Notes: generated by a model from the letters alone, not told the origin. 31,054 nucleotides of DNA from Clostridia bacterium (GCA_900766735.1 CAAFWO010000019.1:1-31054); one strand, 5' to 3'; positions 7,515 through 16,253 are shown, counted from the first letter of the stretch. Translations and numbers: made by a program.

Positions 7515-8129
7515 TTAATTTTCATTTGCAATTTTTCCGGCGATCTTAAGCGTGTTTTGGTTCTTCGCGCTCTCCGGGTGCTTTGCGCGCACGACGACCA
7601 TATAGACCCCGTCCGCCGGAATGCCTTTCTCTTTTAAGACCGCGCTTTTGGAAAGGTCGACCGAGTAAGAGTCTTGGGACTCTGCTCCCGGCGTCCACTC
7701 ATCTTTCGGCACAAGGTAGTCCTCACACTCGGCAAGTACCGCGGAGAGCCTCTCAGAGTCCAGCCATAGGATGTTTTCTTTACCCGATTTTATGATGTTT
7801 ATCAGCGTCACCGTCATCGTGACCTTATATTCAGCGCCGTAAATATCGGTATAGGAAAACTGGTCGAACTTTAATTTTTCCCCGCCGTCGTTATCCGCGT
7901 CGACCCCGAGCGAGGCGAGCGACGAGACGGCGGACTCGTATTCCGAGGTGAAATAGCCTGAGCCGGCATAGATTATCTCGGCGTCAAATTTTTCCTTCGT
8001 GAAATGATCATATAAAAAGTATGACAGCACCAAAGCGGCCGATAATACGATGATTATCGGCGCTTTGTAATAGTCAAAGATATAGCCGAGTTTTTGCTTT
8101 CCCGAAAGGTTTTTGAATTTCTCCGTCAT
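7515..8129 (-). CDS. Conserved hypothetical single-pass membrane protein
   Basis: 204 aa. A short cytoplasmic N-terminus (MTEKFKNLSGKQKLGYIFDYYK) is followed by one membrane helix (about 24-41, APIIIVLSAALVLSYFLY). The ~160-residue outer domain is predicted to be alpha/beta, with many acidic residues and no cysteines. The ATG overlaps the stop of the preceding kinase-like gene in an ATGA, which decides the start and shows translational coupling. I do not recognise the family. It resembles small membrane proteins common in Clostridia but no function can be given. Confidence 0.7.
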   Translation of the reverse strand: MTEKFKNLSGKQKLGYIFDYYKAPIIIVLSAALVLSYFLYDHFTKEKFDAEIIYAGSGYFTSEYESAVSSLASLGVDADNDGGEKLKFDQFSYTDIYGAEYKVTMTVTLINIIKSGKENILWLDSERLSAVLAECEDYLVPKDEWTPGAESQDSYSVDLSKSAVLKEKGIPADGVYMVVVRAKHPESAKNQNTLKIAGKIANEN

Positions 8130-8725
8130 TTGATGGCGGAAATGATCATCTTTGCCGCGGTCTCGGGATCGATCCTTCCGCCGTCGATGCAAAGGTTATA
8201 GTTTCTCGCCGAGCCCCATTTGCGGCCGGTGTAGTGTTCATAGTGCTTCGAGCGGCGCTTGTCGGAAAGCTTTATGAGCTTTGCCGCCTCTTTTTCGGAG
8301 ATATTTTTCTCCTTCATAACGCGCTCGATCCTGACCGGATCGGGAGCATGCATAAACACGGTGAAAATGTCAAACCCTTCTTTTAATATATAGTCCGCAC
8401 AGCGGCCGACGATAACGCACGGGCCTTTTTTTGCAACAGAGGCGATAACGCGGCTCTCGGCAAGATAGATTTTGTCGGTCAGGCTGTTGCCGGCGTCCGT
8501 GAAATAGCCGCCGTAGCCCATTGCCGCGACGTTAAAGAGCATGCTGGTCGTGACCTTCTGCTCACCGTCCGAAATAAAATCGGCGTCCATACCGCTCTCC
8601 TTGGCTGCCAGATCCACGATCGCGCGGTCGTAAAAGGGAACGCCCAAAAGCTTGGAAAGCTCCTTGCCGGCGCTTCTTCCGCCGCTTCCGTACTGTCTCG
8701 CTATTGTGATTATTGTTCCGCTCAT
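8126..8725 (-). CDS. Cytidylate-kinase-like P-loop protein (AAK_like family)
   Basis: 199 aa, P-loop kinase fold. It begins IITIARQYGSGGRSAGKELSKLLGVPFYDR, the phosphate-binding loop variant (QYGSGG) of the Cytidylate_kin_2 family, followed by a VIVGRCADYIL motif and an arginine-rich lid (SDKRRSKHYEHY). Its members are probably nucleoside or nucleotide kinases, but the substrate is not established, and this is not the canonical Cmk. It is the first gene of the operon running to 4494, with an SD of GGAGGG and a promoter at 8757-8785. Confidence 0.85.
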   Translation of the reverse strand: MSGTIITIARQYGSGGRSAGKELSKLLGVPFYDRAIVDLAAKESGMDADFISDGEQKVTTSMLFNVAAMGYGGYFTDAGNSLTDKIYLAESRVIASVAKKGPCVIVGRCADYILKEGFDIFTVFMHAPDPVRIERVMKEKNISEKEAAKLIKLSDKRRSKHYEHYTGRKWGSARNYNLCIDGGRIDPETAAKMIISAIK

Positions 8726-8756
8726 AAAAATCCCTCCTTGAAAAATTTGTAACTAC

Positions 8757-8785
8757 AGTATACCACAAAAAAATAAAAAGGTCAA
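8757..8785 (-). promoter_or_regulatory. SigA promoter of the minus-strand coaX-comM operon
   Basis: TTGACC (8780-8785), 17-bp spacer, TATACT (8757-8762) on the minus strand, about 30 bp before the first start codon. Confidence 0.75.
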
Positions 8786-8789
8786 ATGC

Positions 8790-8818
8790 TTTACAAAATA
8801 ATATAATTGTAGTATAAT
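8790..8818 (+). promoter_or_regulatory. SigA promoter of the asp23-DAK2 unit
   Basis: TTTACA (8790-8795), 17-bp spacer, TATAAT (8813-8818). It is back to back with the minus-strand promoter, and the two -35 boxes are only 4 bp apart. Confidence 0.8.
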
Positions 8819-8868
8819 ATATTATCATACATTTATTAACATACAATAATTATTTCCGGAGGTGTCCC

Positions 8869-9228
8869 ATGATTGGTAAAATAGAAAACGTATTGGGCGA
8901 TATAATTATAGACGAAGCGGTCATCGCGAAAATTGCGGCGACTGTTGCCTCGGCGAGCTACGGCGTTGTCGGTATGGCCTACAGGTCGACGGCGGACGCG
9001 GCGGCGAGCCTCTTAAAGGGCGAAACGTCGTCCAAGGGCGTGAAGGTTTCAATCGACGAGGAGAACAGGCTTCACATCTCTCTCCACATCGTCACACAGT
9101 ACGGGCTTAATATATCGGCCATCTGCGAGAGCATCATTCACAACGTGCGTTATCAGGTCAGCGCCATGACCGGCTTTGACGTTGAAAACGTCCGCGTATA
9201 TGTCGAGTCGATAAGAGCAAACAGCTAA
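8869..9228 (+). CDS. Asp23/Gls24 family (YloU-like) protein
   Basis: 119 aa. Family features: GDIIIDEAVIAKIAATVAS near the N-terminus, a central GVKVSIDEENRLHISLHIVTQYG strand pair, and VENVRVYVESI at the C-terminus. Members are small cytoplasmic or membrane-anchored proteins linked to envelope homeostasis; no enzymatic activity is known. SD GGAGGTG. As in many Firmicutes it precedes a DAK2-domain protein (yloU-yloV order), here 14 bp away. Confidence 0.9.
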   Translation: MIGKIENVLGDIIIDEAVIAKIAATVASASYGVVGMAYRSTADAAASLLKGETSSKGVKVSIDEENRLHISLHIVTQYGLNISAICESIIHNVRYQVSAMTGFDVENVRVYVESIRANS

Positions 9229-9242
9229 GGAGGAATTCTGTC

Positions 9243-10898
9243 GTGATAAAGGAAATTTCTGCCGAGGCTTTTGCGCTCATGATAAAGTCCGGCTCTCACA
9301 ATCTTTCAAATAACAAGGCGAAGGTTGACGCTTTGAACGTTTTCCCCGTGCCGGACGGTGACACGGGAACGAATATGAGCTTAACGTTTAAAAACGCGGC
9401 GAAAAACATTCCGTATGAAGCTTCTTCGGCGGACGAGGTTGCCCGTGCGGCGGCTTCATACACTCTTCGCGGCGCGCGCGGAAATTCCGGCGTTATCTTA
9501 TCGCAGATATTCCGCGGCATCGCAACGGCAATGAAAGGGAAAACGAGCTTTGACTCCCGCGATTTTGCCGCGGCCTTAAAAGAGGGCGAGCTTTCGGCCT
9601 ACCGCGCTGTTATGAAGCCGACGGAGGGCACAATTTTAACCGTTATCAGGGCGTGTGCCGACACGGCAGCTGCCGCACAAAACGAGGAGGATTTTGTCGC
9701 TTTCTTAAAAGAGGTCGTTTCCGGCGGAAACGCGACACTTTCATCGACGACCGATATGCTTCCTGCGCTTCGCCAGGCCGGCGTTGTGGATGCGGGCGGC
9801 CAGGGTCTTATGTTCATTTTGGAGGGCATGCTTTTCTATCTTGAGACCGGCTCTGTCACCGAGTCTGACGAAAAGGACGAGGTGGTGGGCGGGAAGAGCG
9901 CGCAGTCCAAGATCGACGCGGCAGACATCAAGTTTATATATTGCACGGAGTTCATCGTCGAAAAGTCGAGCCCGGCAATAAAGGCGGACAAAATGAAGAG
10001 CGCCATCTCCAAGGTCGGCGACTGTATGGTCGTTATCGACGACGAGGACATTATAAAGGTTCACATTCACACCAACAATCCAGGGTTTGTTTTGGAGCAC
10101 GCGGTACGCCTTGGCGAGCTTTCGACCGTTAAAATCGAGAATATGAAGCTTCAGCACAGCAATATCGTGAATAAAGACGACACCGCGGCAAAAGAGGAAG
10201 TTAAAGAAGCAAAGGAAAAGAAGGAAGAGATTAAGACTCCGGCGGCCAAAAATGCGGTCATCGCTGTCGGCGCGGGAGCGGGGGTCGAGGGCCTGTTTTC
10301 AGACCTCGGCGCGCGCGTTATCGCGGGAGGGCAGACGATGAACCCTTCGACGGAGGATATACTGTCCGCGGTCGAAGCGGCGAACGCAGACAGCATCTTC
10401 ATTCTTCCGAATAATAAAAACATCATCATGTCGGCCGAGCAGGCGGCGTCCATATCGGACAAAAACATTTTCGTCGTGCCGACAAAGAGCATTCCCGAGG
10501 GCATTTCCGCACTCGTCGCTTTCGAGCCGGGCGCGGCTGATGAGGAGAACGCCGAAAATATGAAAAACGCGGCGTCGAAGGTCAAGACCGGGCTAATCAC
10601 TCATGCGGTGAGGGACACGTCGGTCGACGATAAAGAGATACACACGGGCGACATTTTGGGGCTCTCGGCCGGAAAGATCGTCTCTGTCGGAAGCGACACG
10701 AAGTCGATCGCCGAGGAGATCATAAAGTCGATCGCGGACGCCGATTCGGAGCTCATCACGATAATATACGGCGACGGGGTGACAGAGGAAGAAGCTTCGG
10801 CTCTTTCCGATTTTGCCGAAGAGGCCTTCCCGGACACGGATGTTTCACTCTATAACGGCGGACAGCCGGTCTATAGCTATATTTTGTCGGCGGAATAA
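9243..10898 (+). CDS. DAK2-domain protein, FakA/YloV-like fatty acid kinase subunit
   Basis: 551 aa of family length. The N-terminal DAK2 kinase domain (~1-200) has the nucleotide/Mg motif NVFPVPDGDTGTNM at about 28-41, then RGARGNSGVILSQ, and DAGGQG at about 179-184. A middle domain and a charged linker (EEVKEAKEKKEEIK, ~315-330) precede the C-terminal domain of the FakA type (ends GGQPVYSYILSAE). In FakA the N-terminal domain phosphorylates fatty acids presented by the DegV-like partner FakB; no fakB is in the window. GTG two bases before the ATG is an alternative start. Paired with asp23 as in other Firmicutes. Confidence 0.9.
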   Translation: MIKEISAEAFALMIKSGSHNLSNNKAKVDALNVFPVPDGDTGTNMSLTFKNAAKNIPYEASSADEVARAAASYTLRGARGNSGVILSQIFRGIATAMKGKTSFDSRDFAAALKEGELSAYRAVMKPTEGTILTVIRACADTAAAAQNEEDFVAFLKEVVSGGNATLSSTTDMLPALRQAGVVDAGGQGLMFILEGMLFYLETGSVTESDEKDEVVGGKSAQSKIDAADIKFIYCTEFIVEKSSPAIKADKMKSAISKVGDCMVVIDDEDIIKVHIHTNNPGFVLEHAVRLGELSTVKIENMKLQHSNIVNKDDTAAKEEVKEAKEKKEEIKTPAAKNAVIAVGAGAGVEGLFSDLGARVIAGGQTMNPSTEDILSAVEAANADSIFILPNNKNIIMSAEQAASISDKNIFVVPTKSIPEGISALVAFEPGAADEENAENMKNAASKVKTGLITHAVRDTSVDDKEIHTGDILGLSAGKIVSVGSDTKSIAEEIIKSIADADSELITIIYGDGVTEEEASALSDFAEEAFPDTDVSLYNGGQPVYSYILSAE

Positions 10899-10911
10899 AA
10901 ACATATATATT

Positions 10912-10939
10912 AAGGCGGTGTGAAAAACACCGCCTTTTT
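10912..10939 (+). terminator. Intrinsic terminator after the DAK2 gene
   Basis: AAGGCGGTGT (10912-10921) and ACACCGCCTT (10927-10936) form a 10-bp stem with loop GAAAA and then T residues. It lies only a few bases before the recG SD. Confidence 0.85.
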
Positions 10940-10949
10940 GGGAGGGTTT

Positions 10950-13001
10950 ATGATAGATCCTAACGAGAAAATCACCGCGCTCGGCGGCGTGGGAAAAAGT
11001 ACGGCGGAAAAACTTAAAAAAGTCGGCGTTGAAACGGTGCGCGATATGCTCTATCATTTCCCGTACAGGACGGAGGACAGATCGGAGATAAAACCGATCG
11101 CCTCGCTCGTGCACGGGGAGAGCGCGTTTATCCGCGCAACGGTGTTTTCGTCTGCCCAGATCAGGCGGATCAGGAAAAACTTCACCGTCTACTCAGTCAC
11201 GCTGCGCGACGAATCGGGCTTTTTGAACGCCGTCTTTTACAATAACAAATATGTGGTGAAAAACTTAAAGCAGGGCGAGATATATTCGTTCTACGGGGTG
11301 GTGAAACGCGCCTTCGGGAAGACCGAGATGATAAATCCCGTTTATGAGGCCGGCGGCAAAAACCTTGCTGTCGGGCGCATCGTGCCCGTCTATGCGTCGA
11401 CGGCCGGACTCTCGCAAAAGACGATGCAGTCCGTCGCGAAAAAAAGCGTCGAGGCCTCGCTTTCTATGCTTGAAGAAACGCTCCCGGAAACCATTTTGAG
11501 CCGCTACGGCCTTTCGGACGTTCAGACGGCGGTCAGGAACCTTCATTTTCCGGATAATATAGGGGACTATAACAGCGCGCAGAGGCGCATGGTCTTCGAG
11601 GAATTTTTCTATTTAAACTTGGGAATGCGCCTTTTATCGGGCAGAAGAAAATCGCTTTCCGGCACGGCATACCGTGAGGCGGACTTTGCGCCGTTTGAGG
11701 AGTCGCTCCCGTTTCGCTTCACCGGTGCGCAGAGGCGCGTCGCAAGAGAGATAGCGTCCGACCTTAAAAAGAGCGTGCCGATGAACCGCCTCGTCCAGGG
11801 CGACGTCGGCAGCGGAAAGACGGCCGTTGCCGCCGCGGCGCTTTATATGACGGTTAAAAATTCGCACCAGGGCGCGATGATGGCGCCGACGGAGCTTTTG
11901 GCGCGCCAGCACTACGAGTCGCTTAAAAATATGCTTCCGGGTGTTAAGATCGCGCTTTTGACAGGCTCGACCAAGGCGAAGGAGCGGCGGGAGATCATCG
12001 AAAGCCTGAAGGGCGGCACGACCGATGTTCTGGTCGGCACTCACGCTCTTTTTTCGGACGATGTCGCCTTTTCCGACCTCACGCTCGTGATAACGGACGA
12101 ACAGCACCGTTTCGGCGTTAAACAGCGCGCGTCGCTTGCCGGTAAGGCCGAAAAAGCGCCGCATATTCTGGTTATGACGGCGACGCCGATCCCCAGAACG
12201 CTCGCGCTCATCTTATACAGCGACCTTGATATTTCGGTCATCGACGAGCTGCCCCCCGGCAGACAGAAGATTAAGACCTATGTCGTCGGCGAGGATATGC
12301 GCCGCAGAATCTACAATTTCATCGAAAAGAACATAAAAGAGGGCAGCCAGGTCTACATAGTGTGCCCGATGGTGACGGAGGGCGACGCGGCGGAGCTTAA
12401 GTCCGTCACGGAATATGCCGAAAGGCTTGACAAAGAGGTTTTCCCGGACATCGCGGTCGGCTTCGTGCACGGCAAGATGAAAAGCAAGGAAAAGGAAGAG
12501 ATAATGGAGCGCTTTGTCGCAGGCGAGATAAAAATTCTTGTGTCGACCACTGTCATCGAAGTCGGTGTGAATGTGCCCAACGCGACCTTAATGGTGGTGG
12601 AAAACGCCGAGAGGTTCGGCCTTGCGCAGCTTCATCAGCTCCGCGGCAGAGTCGGGCGCGGAAAAAAGCAGAGCTACTGCGTGCTCTTTTCCGATTCGGA
12701 GAGCAAGACCACGCGCGAAAGGCTTGATATTTTGGCCTCGACCGAGGACGGATTTTTAATTGCCTCCAAGGACCTGGAGCTTCGCGGCCCGGGCGAAATT
12801 TTCGGCACGAGGCAGCACGGCCTTCCGGAAATGAAGATCGGAGACATCGCGCGCGACGGGGCGGTGCTCTCCGAGGCGAGCGCGGCGGCCGGCGAGGTTT
12901 TGTCGGGCGACGGTAATTTATCACATAATGAAAATGCGCTTCTTAAAAAGAACGTTATCGCGATGTTCTCCGGCAAGGGCGCGGAAGGAATGTTTAACTG
13001 A
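10950..13001 (+). CDS. recG: ATP-dependent DNA helicase RecG
   Basis: Branched-DNA helicase that remodels stalled forks and Holliday junctions. 683 aa, normal length. The N-terminal wedge/OB region begins DPNEKITALGGVGKSTAEKL. Walker A GDVGSGKTA lies at ~284-292, the DEQH box at ~383-386, SAT-like motif VMTATPIPRTL follows, and the C-terminal helicase motif QLHQLRGRVGRG is present. I chose the ATG at 10950 because GGGAGGG is directly upstream; a GTG ten codons earlier lies inside the terminator hairpin. Transcription may need read-through or an unseen promoter, because no clear promoter separates it from that terminator. Confidence 0.96.
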   Translation: MIDPNEKITALGGVGKSTAEKLKKVGVETVRDMLYHFPYRTEDRSEIKPIASLVHGESAFIRATVFSSAQIRRIRKNFTVYSVTLRDESGFLNAVFYNNKYVVKNLKQGEIYSFYGVVKRAFGKTEMINPVYEAGGKNLAVGRIVPVYASTAGLSQKTMQSVAKKSVEASLSMLEETLPETILSRYGLSDVQTAVRNLHFPDNIGDYNSAQRRMVFEEFFYLNLGMRLLSGRRKSLSGTAYREADFAPFEESLPFRFTGAQRRVAREIASDLKKSVPMNRLVQGDVGSGKTAVAAAALYMTVKNSHQGAMMAPTELLARQHYESLKNMLPGVKIALLTGSTKAKERREIIESLKGGTTDVLVGTHALFSDDVAFSDLTLVITDEQHRFGVKQRASLAGKAEKAPHILVMTATPIPRTLALILYSDLDISVIDELPPGRQKIKTYVVGEDMRRRIYNFIEKNIKEGSQVYIVCPMVTEGDAAELKSVTEYAERLDKEVFPDIAVGFVHGKMKSKEKEEIMERFVAGEIKILVSTTVIEVGVNVPNATLMVVENAERFGLAQLHQLRGRVGRGKKQSYCVLFSDSESKTTRERLDILASTEDGFLIASKDLELRGPGEIFGTRQHGLPEMKIGDIARDGAVLSEASAAAGEVLSGDGNLSHNENALLKKNVIAMFSGKGAEGMFN

Positions 13002-13225
13002 TGACGGCAAAGTGAATGGCAAAAAGACAGTTTTCATTCATAATGCGCCTTTTTCTCGGCGGCGGCAGCCGTCGCGAACAGGGTCTCGGGCTCTCGTCGG
13101 GTACGCTTATCGCGGAGGGGTTTTACAGGCCTTTCGGCTGAGGCTTTTATAAAATGTACAAACAGGTTCGAACGATTTTGAAAGCATAGTTTTTTACCTT
13201 CGAAAATGTTTCGTTACAAAAAGTA

Positions 13226-13254
13226 TTTACAAAATATGAGCGTTGTTATAAAAT
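13226..13254 (+). promoter_or_regulatory. SigA-type promoter of the GH39-like gene
   Basis: TTTACA (13226-13231), 17-bp spacer, TAAAAT (13249-13254), 29 bp before the start codon. The rest of 13002-13225 shows no convincing gene; the only hairpin (AGGCC...GAGGC near 13130-13145) is weak. Confidence 0.55.
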
Positions 13255-13282
13255 AAAACAAAAAAATGTTAGAAGGTGTACT

Positions 13283-14617
13283 ATGACAGAGCTTAATATT
13301 GATTTAACAAAAACCGCAGGAAAGATAAAGCCGATGAATGCCGTGAATAATGGTCCTGTCGGAGGAGAAGCACGTGACAGCGGCAATTTTATGTTGTATA
13401 AAGAAGCCGAAATCCCTTACGCAAGAAACCATGACGCCGCATTTTACAGTGATTACGGCGGTGAATTTACGGTTGATGTTCACAATATTTTCCGCAATTT
13501 TGATGCCGATGAAAACGATCCTTCATCATATATATTTGAACCTACGGATAAATATATTAAGATGACCGCGGCTGCCGGAACGGAGACCTTTTATCGTCTG
13601 GGATCGAAAATTGAGCACGGTTTTAAATACGGAACTTACCCGCCGAAGGACTTCCTGAAATGGGCGAAAATTTGCGAACATATTATCCGTCATTACAACG
13701 AAGGATGGGCAGACGGATTTGATTATAACATAACATATTGGGAAATCTGGAATGAGCCTGAAGCCACAACGTTCGACGGATCGCATTGTTGCTGGCAGGG
13801 CACGGAAGAACAGTTTATTGAGTTTTATGAGGTTACGGCAAAATATCTGAAAAAGAATTTTCCGAACCTGAAAATCGGCGGTCCGGCATTTTGCTCTTCG
13901 TGGAGAAATAACTTTAAGCGCAATTTCCTTAAAGCCGTAAAGGAAAGAGACATTCCTCTTGACTTTTATTCATACCACTGCTATGCAAACGCTCCGATCG
14001 GAGTTTGCAATGCGGTGCTTGAGGGTGAAAGAGCTCTTTCGGAGTACGGCCTTGAAGATACATTTACGATACTTAGCGAATGGAATTACATTAAAGGCTG
14101 GTCGGGCGAGGATTGGCGGTATTCGCTTATCCGGGAAAAGAGCATTAAAGGCGCTGCGTTTATTGCCGGGAGTATGAGCGTTTGTCAGAATACAAGTCTT
14201 GGAATGCTTATGTATTATGATGCTCGTCCTTGCGGAATGAACGGCTTGTTTAAGGATTATACATATGAGCCGCTCAAGGGGTATTATTCCTTTTTGATGT
14301 TCCGCGACCTAAGAAGGCTTGGTGTGCATATTCCGACAGAACGGTGTGTTGACGACATTTACAGCTGTGCCGCAACCGACGGGCGTAACAGCGCAATAAT
14401 GCTTACCCACTTTAATGATGAGGAAAGCACCCCTGCGAAGGAGGTAAAGCTTAACATTTCAGGCATTGATGGCGATGTTAAGATTGAATATTATTTACTT
14501 GACGAAACACATAATCTTGAAATAGTGAGAGAGGATATTGTTACGGCGGAAAAGTTTGCGGCGTATCTTAAAATGGATAACTATGCAAATTATCTTATTA
14601 AAATAAAAGCCGTATGA
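13283..14617 (+). CDS. GH39-like glycoside hydrolase (beta-xylosidase type)
   Basis: 444-aa (beta/alpha)8 glycosidase, with no signal peptide, so probably intracellular. It opens with the GH39 signature GKIKPMNAVNNGP (13-25). The acid/base motif is WEIWNEPE (153-160, Glu158) and the nucleophile motif LSEWN (264-268, Glu266), both in the spacing expected for clan GH-A. A beta-rich C-terminal domain starts at about residue 350. Family members act on beta-xylosides or related glycosides; the substrate here is not determined. SD AGAAGG. It is a single-gene unit, and its base composition is clearly more AT-rich than recG before it and radC after it, which suggests separate acquisition. Confidence 0.85.
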   Translation: MTELNIDLTKTAGKIKPMNAVNNGPVGGEARDSGNFMLYKEAEIPYARNHDAAFYSDYGGEFTVDVHNIFRNFDADENDPSSYIFEPTDKYIKMTAAAGTETFYRLGSKIEHGFKYGTYPPKDFLKWAKICEHIIRHYNEGWADGFDYNITYWEIWNEPEATTFDGSHCCWQGTEEQFIEFYEVTAKYLKKNFPNLKIGGPAFCSSWRNNFKRNFLKAVKERDIPLDFYSYHCYANAPIGVCNAVLEGERALSEYGLEDTFTILSEWNYIKGWSGEDWRYSLIREKSIKGAAFIAGSMSVCQNTSLGMLMYYDARPCGMNGLFKDYTYEPLKGYYSFLMFRDLRRLGVHIPTERCVDDIYSCAATDGRNSAIMLTHFNDEESTPAKEVKLNISGIDGDVKIEYYLLDETHNLEIVREDIVTAEKFAAYLKMDNYANYLIKIKAV

Positions 14618-14694
14618 TCAGACAAAAACACCCGGCAGCTCACCTTAGTTAAATGTGAAATCGGGCCGATATTTATCTTTTTTACATTTTCCCC

Positions 14695-14723
14695 TTGACA
14701 AGGCGCTCATCTTATGGTATAAT
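14695..14723 (+). promoter_or_regulatory. Strong promoter of tRNA-Pro
   Basis: TTGACA (14695-14700), 17-bp spacer, TATAAT (14718-14723): both boxes are consensus. Confidence 0.85.
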
Positions 14724-14745
14724 ACATTTTGCGTTTGAAAAATAA

Positions 14746-14822
14746 CTGGGTGTAGCGCAGATTGGTAGCGTGCTTGAATGGGGTTCAAGAGGCCGGGAGT
14801 TCGATCCTCCCCACTCAGACCA
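14746..14822 (+). tRNA. tRNA-Pro, anticodon GGG
   Basis: 77 nt with encoded CCA (14820-14822). The acceptor CTGGGTG pairs with CACTCAG; the anticodon stem CTTGA/TCAAG encloses loop ATGGGGT with anticodon GGG at 14780-14782. The T arm GGGAG-TTCGATC-CTCCC is intact. Confidence 0.95.
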
Positions 14823-14824
14823 AC

Positions 14825-14857
14825 AAAAAATCCTGTCACTTTGCGGCAGGATTTTTT
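14825..14857 (+). terminator. Terminator after tRNA-Pro
   Basis: TCCTGTC (14831-14837) pairs with GGCAGGA (14845-14851), extended by A/T pairs and followed by a T run. The next gene starts 24 bp later, so it may depend on read-through. Confidence 0.8.
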
Positions 14858-14880
14858 ATTTTAAGTCAAAGGAGCTTTTT

Positions 14881-15501
14881 ATGGAGATCTATGCTTGCGA
14901 AATTTCGGACTTGAAGGTCAGCGTTTTTTCGTTCGGACTTGACAATTATCTTAAAAAAACCGGGTTTGAGTTTGAAAAAAATCAGGACTATTCCGATTCC
15001 GACGTGCTCATCTTTTTCTCGCGGACAGAGGACAAAGCGGTTTCGGCCATGCTCGGAAAAATATATGAAGAGGGAACGACGGCCTCTCTCCGCGCCGCGG
15101 TATATATGACCGCACCGGAGGAGCTCCATCCGCTTCTTGATGCACAGCTTCTATCAAGCGAGAGCCTCCTTGACAGTGCGCTTTCTGATTTTTTGAGTTT
15201 GCTTGACTGCTATGCCTATATAAACTCGGCAGACATCGGGGAGCGGCTCTACGGCATCGGGCGCTTAAAATATTGTCCTATGGGGCAGGCCGCCTCGCTT
15301 TCGGAGTGTGAGGAGAGGGCAAGCGAAGCAATATCCGGCGTGAAGAGCGCTGTCTTGCTTTTGAAAGTGCCGGAGGACACATGGATCAGCGATATTGACG
15401 GGTTTGCCGCCTCACTTTCCGAAAGAGCGGAAAATGCCGACGTATTCCTTGCCGCGCAAAGGCACACGGGCGCTATTTACGCATCGGCGTTTATAAAATA
15501 A
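14881..15501 (+). CDS. Hypothetical protein with possible FtsZ-C-like C-terminal half
   Basis: 206 aa, soluble, with no signal peptide or membrane segment. SD AAGGAG lies 6 nt before the ATG at 14881. I do not recognise a family by motif. The C-terminal ~75 residues (ASEAISGVKSAVLLLKVPED, then ISDIDGFAASLSERAENADV, then AIYASAFI) follow the pattern of the FtsZ C-terminal domain: helix with A-x-x-A-I, a hydrophobic strand, a helix with E-A-A-E-like spacing, D-A-N/D-V, and a final strand. The N-terminal half shows no GTPase motif (no GGGTGS/T). This is fold-level inference only. The gene sits between tRNA-Pro and radC, 10 bp upstream of radC, and may be co-transcribed with it. Confidence 0.6.
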   Translation: MEIYACEISDLKVSVFSFGLDNYLKKTGFEFEKNQDYSDSDVLIFFSRTEDKAVSAMLGKIYEEGTTASLRAAVYMTAPEELHPLLDAQLLSSESLLDSALSDFLSLLDCYAYINSADIGERLYGIGRLKYCPMGQAASLSECEERASEAISGVKSAVLLLKVPEDTWISDIDGFAASLSERAENADVFLAAQRHTGAIYASAFIK

Positions 15502-15520
15502 ATTTTTACGGGTGATGATA

Positions 15521-16207
15521 ATGGAAGGCAATGTTCATGAAAGCCACAGAGAACGCGTGAGGGAAAAATTTAAGAGCGGCGGATTTGAAGGCTGGTGTGA
15601 CCACGAAATCTTGGAATTACTGCTTTTCTATGCGATACCGAGGGCGGACACGAACCCCATCGCACACCGGCTGATTGACAGGTTCGGCACGCTTTCGGGT
15701 GTGCTGGACGCAGACGTTACCGCACTTTTAGAGGTTGATGGGATCGGAACGAGCACGGCGTGCTACATCTCGGCGCTCGGCCGTCTCCCGGCGGAATATC
15801 TTCGCTCCAAATGGTCGGGCGAGAAGATCCCGCTTTCAAATTCGACGGCCGCCGGGCGCTACTGCACAGACTATATCGGAAGCGAGAGCGAAGAGGTTTT
15901 GGCCGTCATCTGCTTAGACGCGAAAAATCAGGTCAAGAGCAAGCGCATCATCTCGCGCGGAATGAGCGACCGGGTGGACGTCAGCATCCGAAAGATCGTT
16001 CAGGCGGCGTTTGACGCGAAGGTGAATTATGTGGTGCTCTGCCACAATCACCCGTCCGGAAGCGCGCATCCGTCTCAGCAGGACATCGATATGACGAACG
16101 CCGTTGCCGCGGCGCTCAGGCCTCTTGATATTGAGCTTTGCGACCACATCGTTGTCGGCGGAGACACGTTTACGAGCATGGCCGACCGCGGATTTATCAA
16201 AAATTAG
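15521..16207 (+). CDS. radC: RadC family (JAB/MPN domain) protein
   Basis: 228 aa. The N-terminal helix-hairpin-helix region (about 25-85, with EVDGIGTSTA) is followed by the JAB metalloprotease-like domain. Its metal-binding motif HNHPSG begins at His175, and HxH...S...D is complete (His175, His177, Ser179, Asp188). Despite its name the family's role in DNA repair is unproven. I favour the ATG at 15521; a GTG at 15512 is also possible and the SD is poor for both. The gene ends 8 bp before a hairpin that carries the SD of the next gene. Confidence 0.92.
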   Translation: MEGNVHESHRERVREKFKSGGFEGWCDHEILELLLFYAIPRADTNPIAHRLIDRFGTLSGVLDADVTALLEVDGIGTSTACYISALGRLPAEYLRSKWSGEKIPLSNSTAAGRYCTDYIGSESEEVLAVICLDAKNQVKSKRIISRGMSDRVDVSIRKIVQAAFDAKVNYVVLCHNHPSGSAHPSQQDIDMTNAVAAALRPLDIELCDHIVVGGDTFTSMADRGFIKN

Positions 16208-16215
16208 AATAAAAG

Positions 16216-16251
16216 AACCTCCCTTAGAGTATTCTATACCGGGAGGTTTTT
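16216..16251 (+). promoter_or_regulatory. radC terminator-like hairpin that contains the dacF-type gene's SD
   Basis: AACCTCCC (16216-16223) pairs with GGGAGGTT (16241-16248), with an inner TAGA/TCTA stem and a 4-nt loop, followed by a T run. The 3' arm GGGAGG is also the SD of the gene starting at 16254. The structure would both end transcription and hide the ribosome binding site in any read-through RNA. Confidence 0.7.
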
Positions 16252-16253
16252 CT

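Noticed and set aside
8130..8192. Longer N-terminus for the membrane protein ending at 7515
   Set aside because: It would overlap the kinase-like gene by over 60 bp with a very basic tail; the ATGA overlap marks the real start.
10920..10949. Upstream GTG start for recG
   Set aside because: The codons fall inside the DAK2-gene terminator; the ATG at 10950 has the SD.
13017..13142. A short frame after recG (MAKRQFSFIMRLFLGGG...)
   Set aside because: It has no SD, no recognisable motif, and could not be told from chance; recG is complete without it.
14770..14880. An N-terminal extension of the protein before tRNA-Pro's end
   Set aside because: It starts inside the tRNA gene; the ATG at 14881 with AAGGAG is the proper start.
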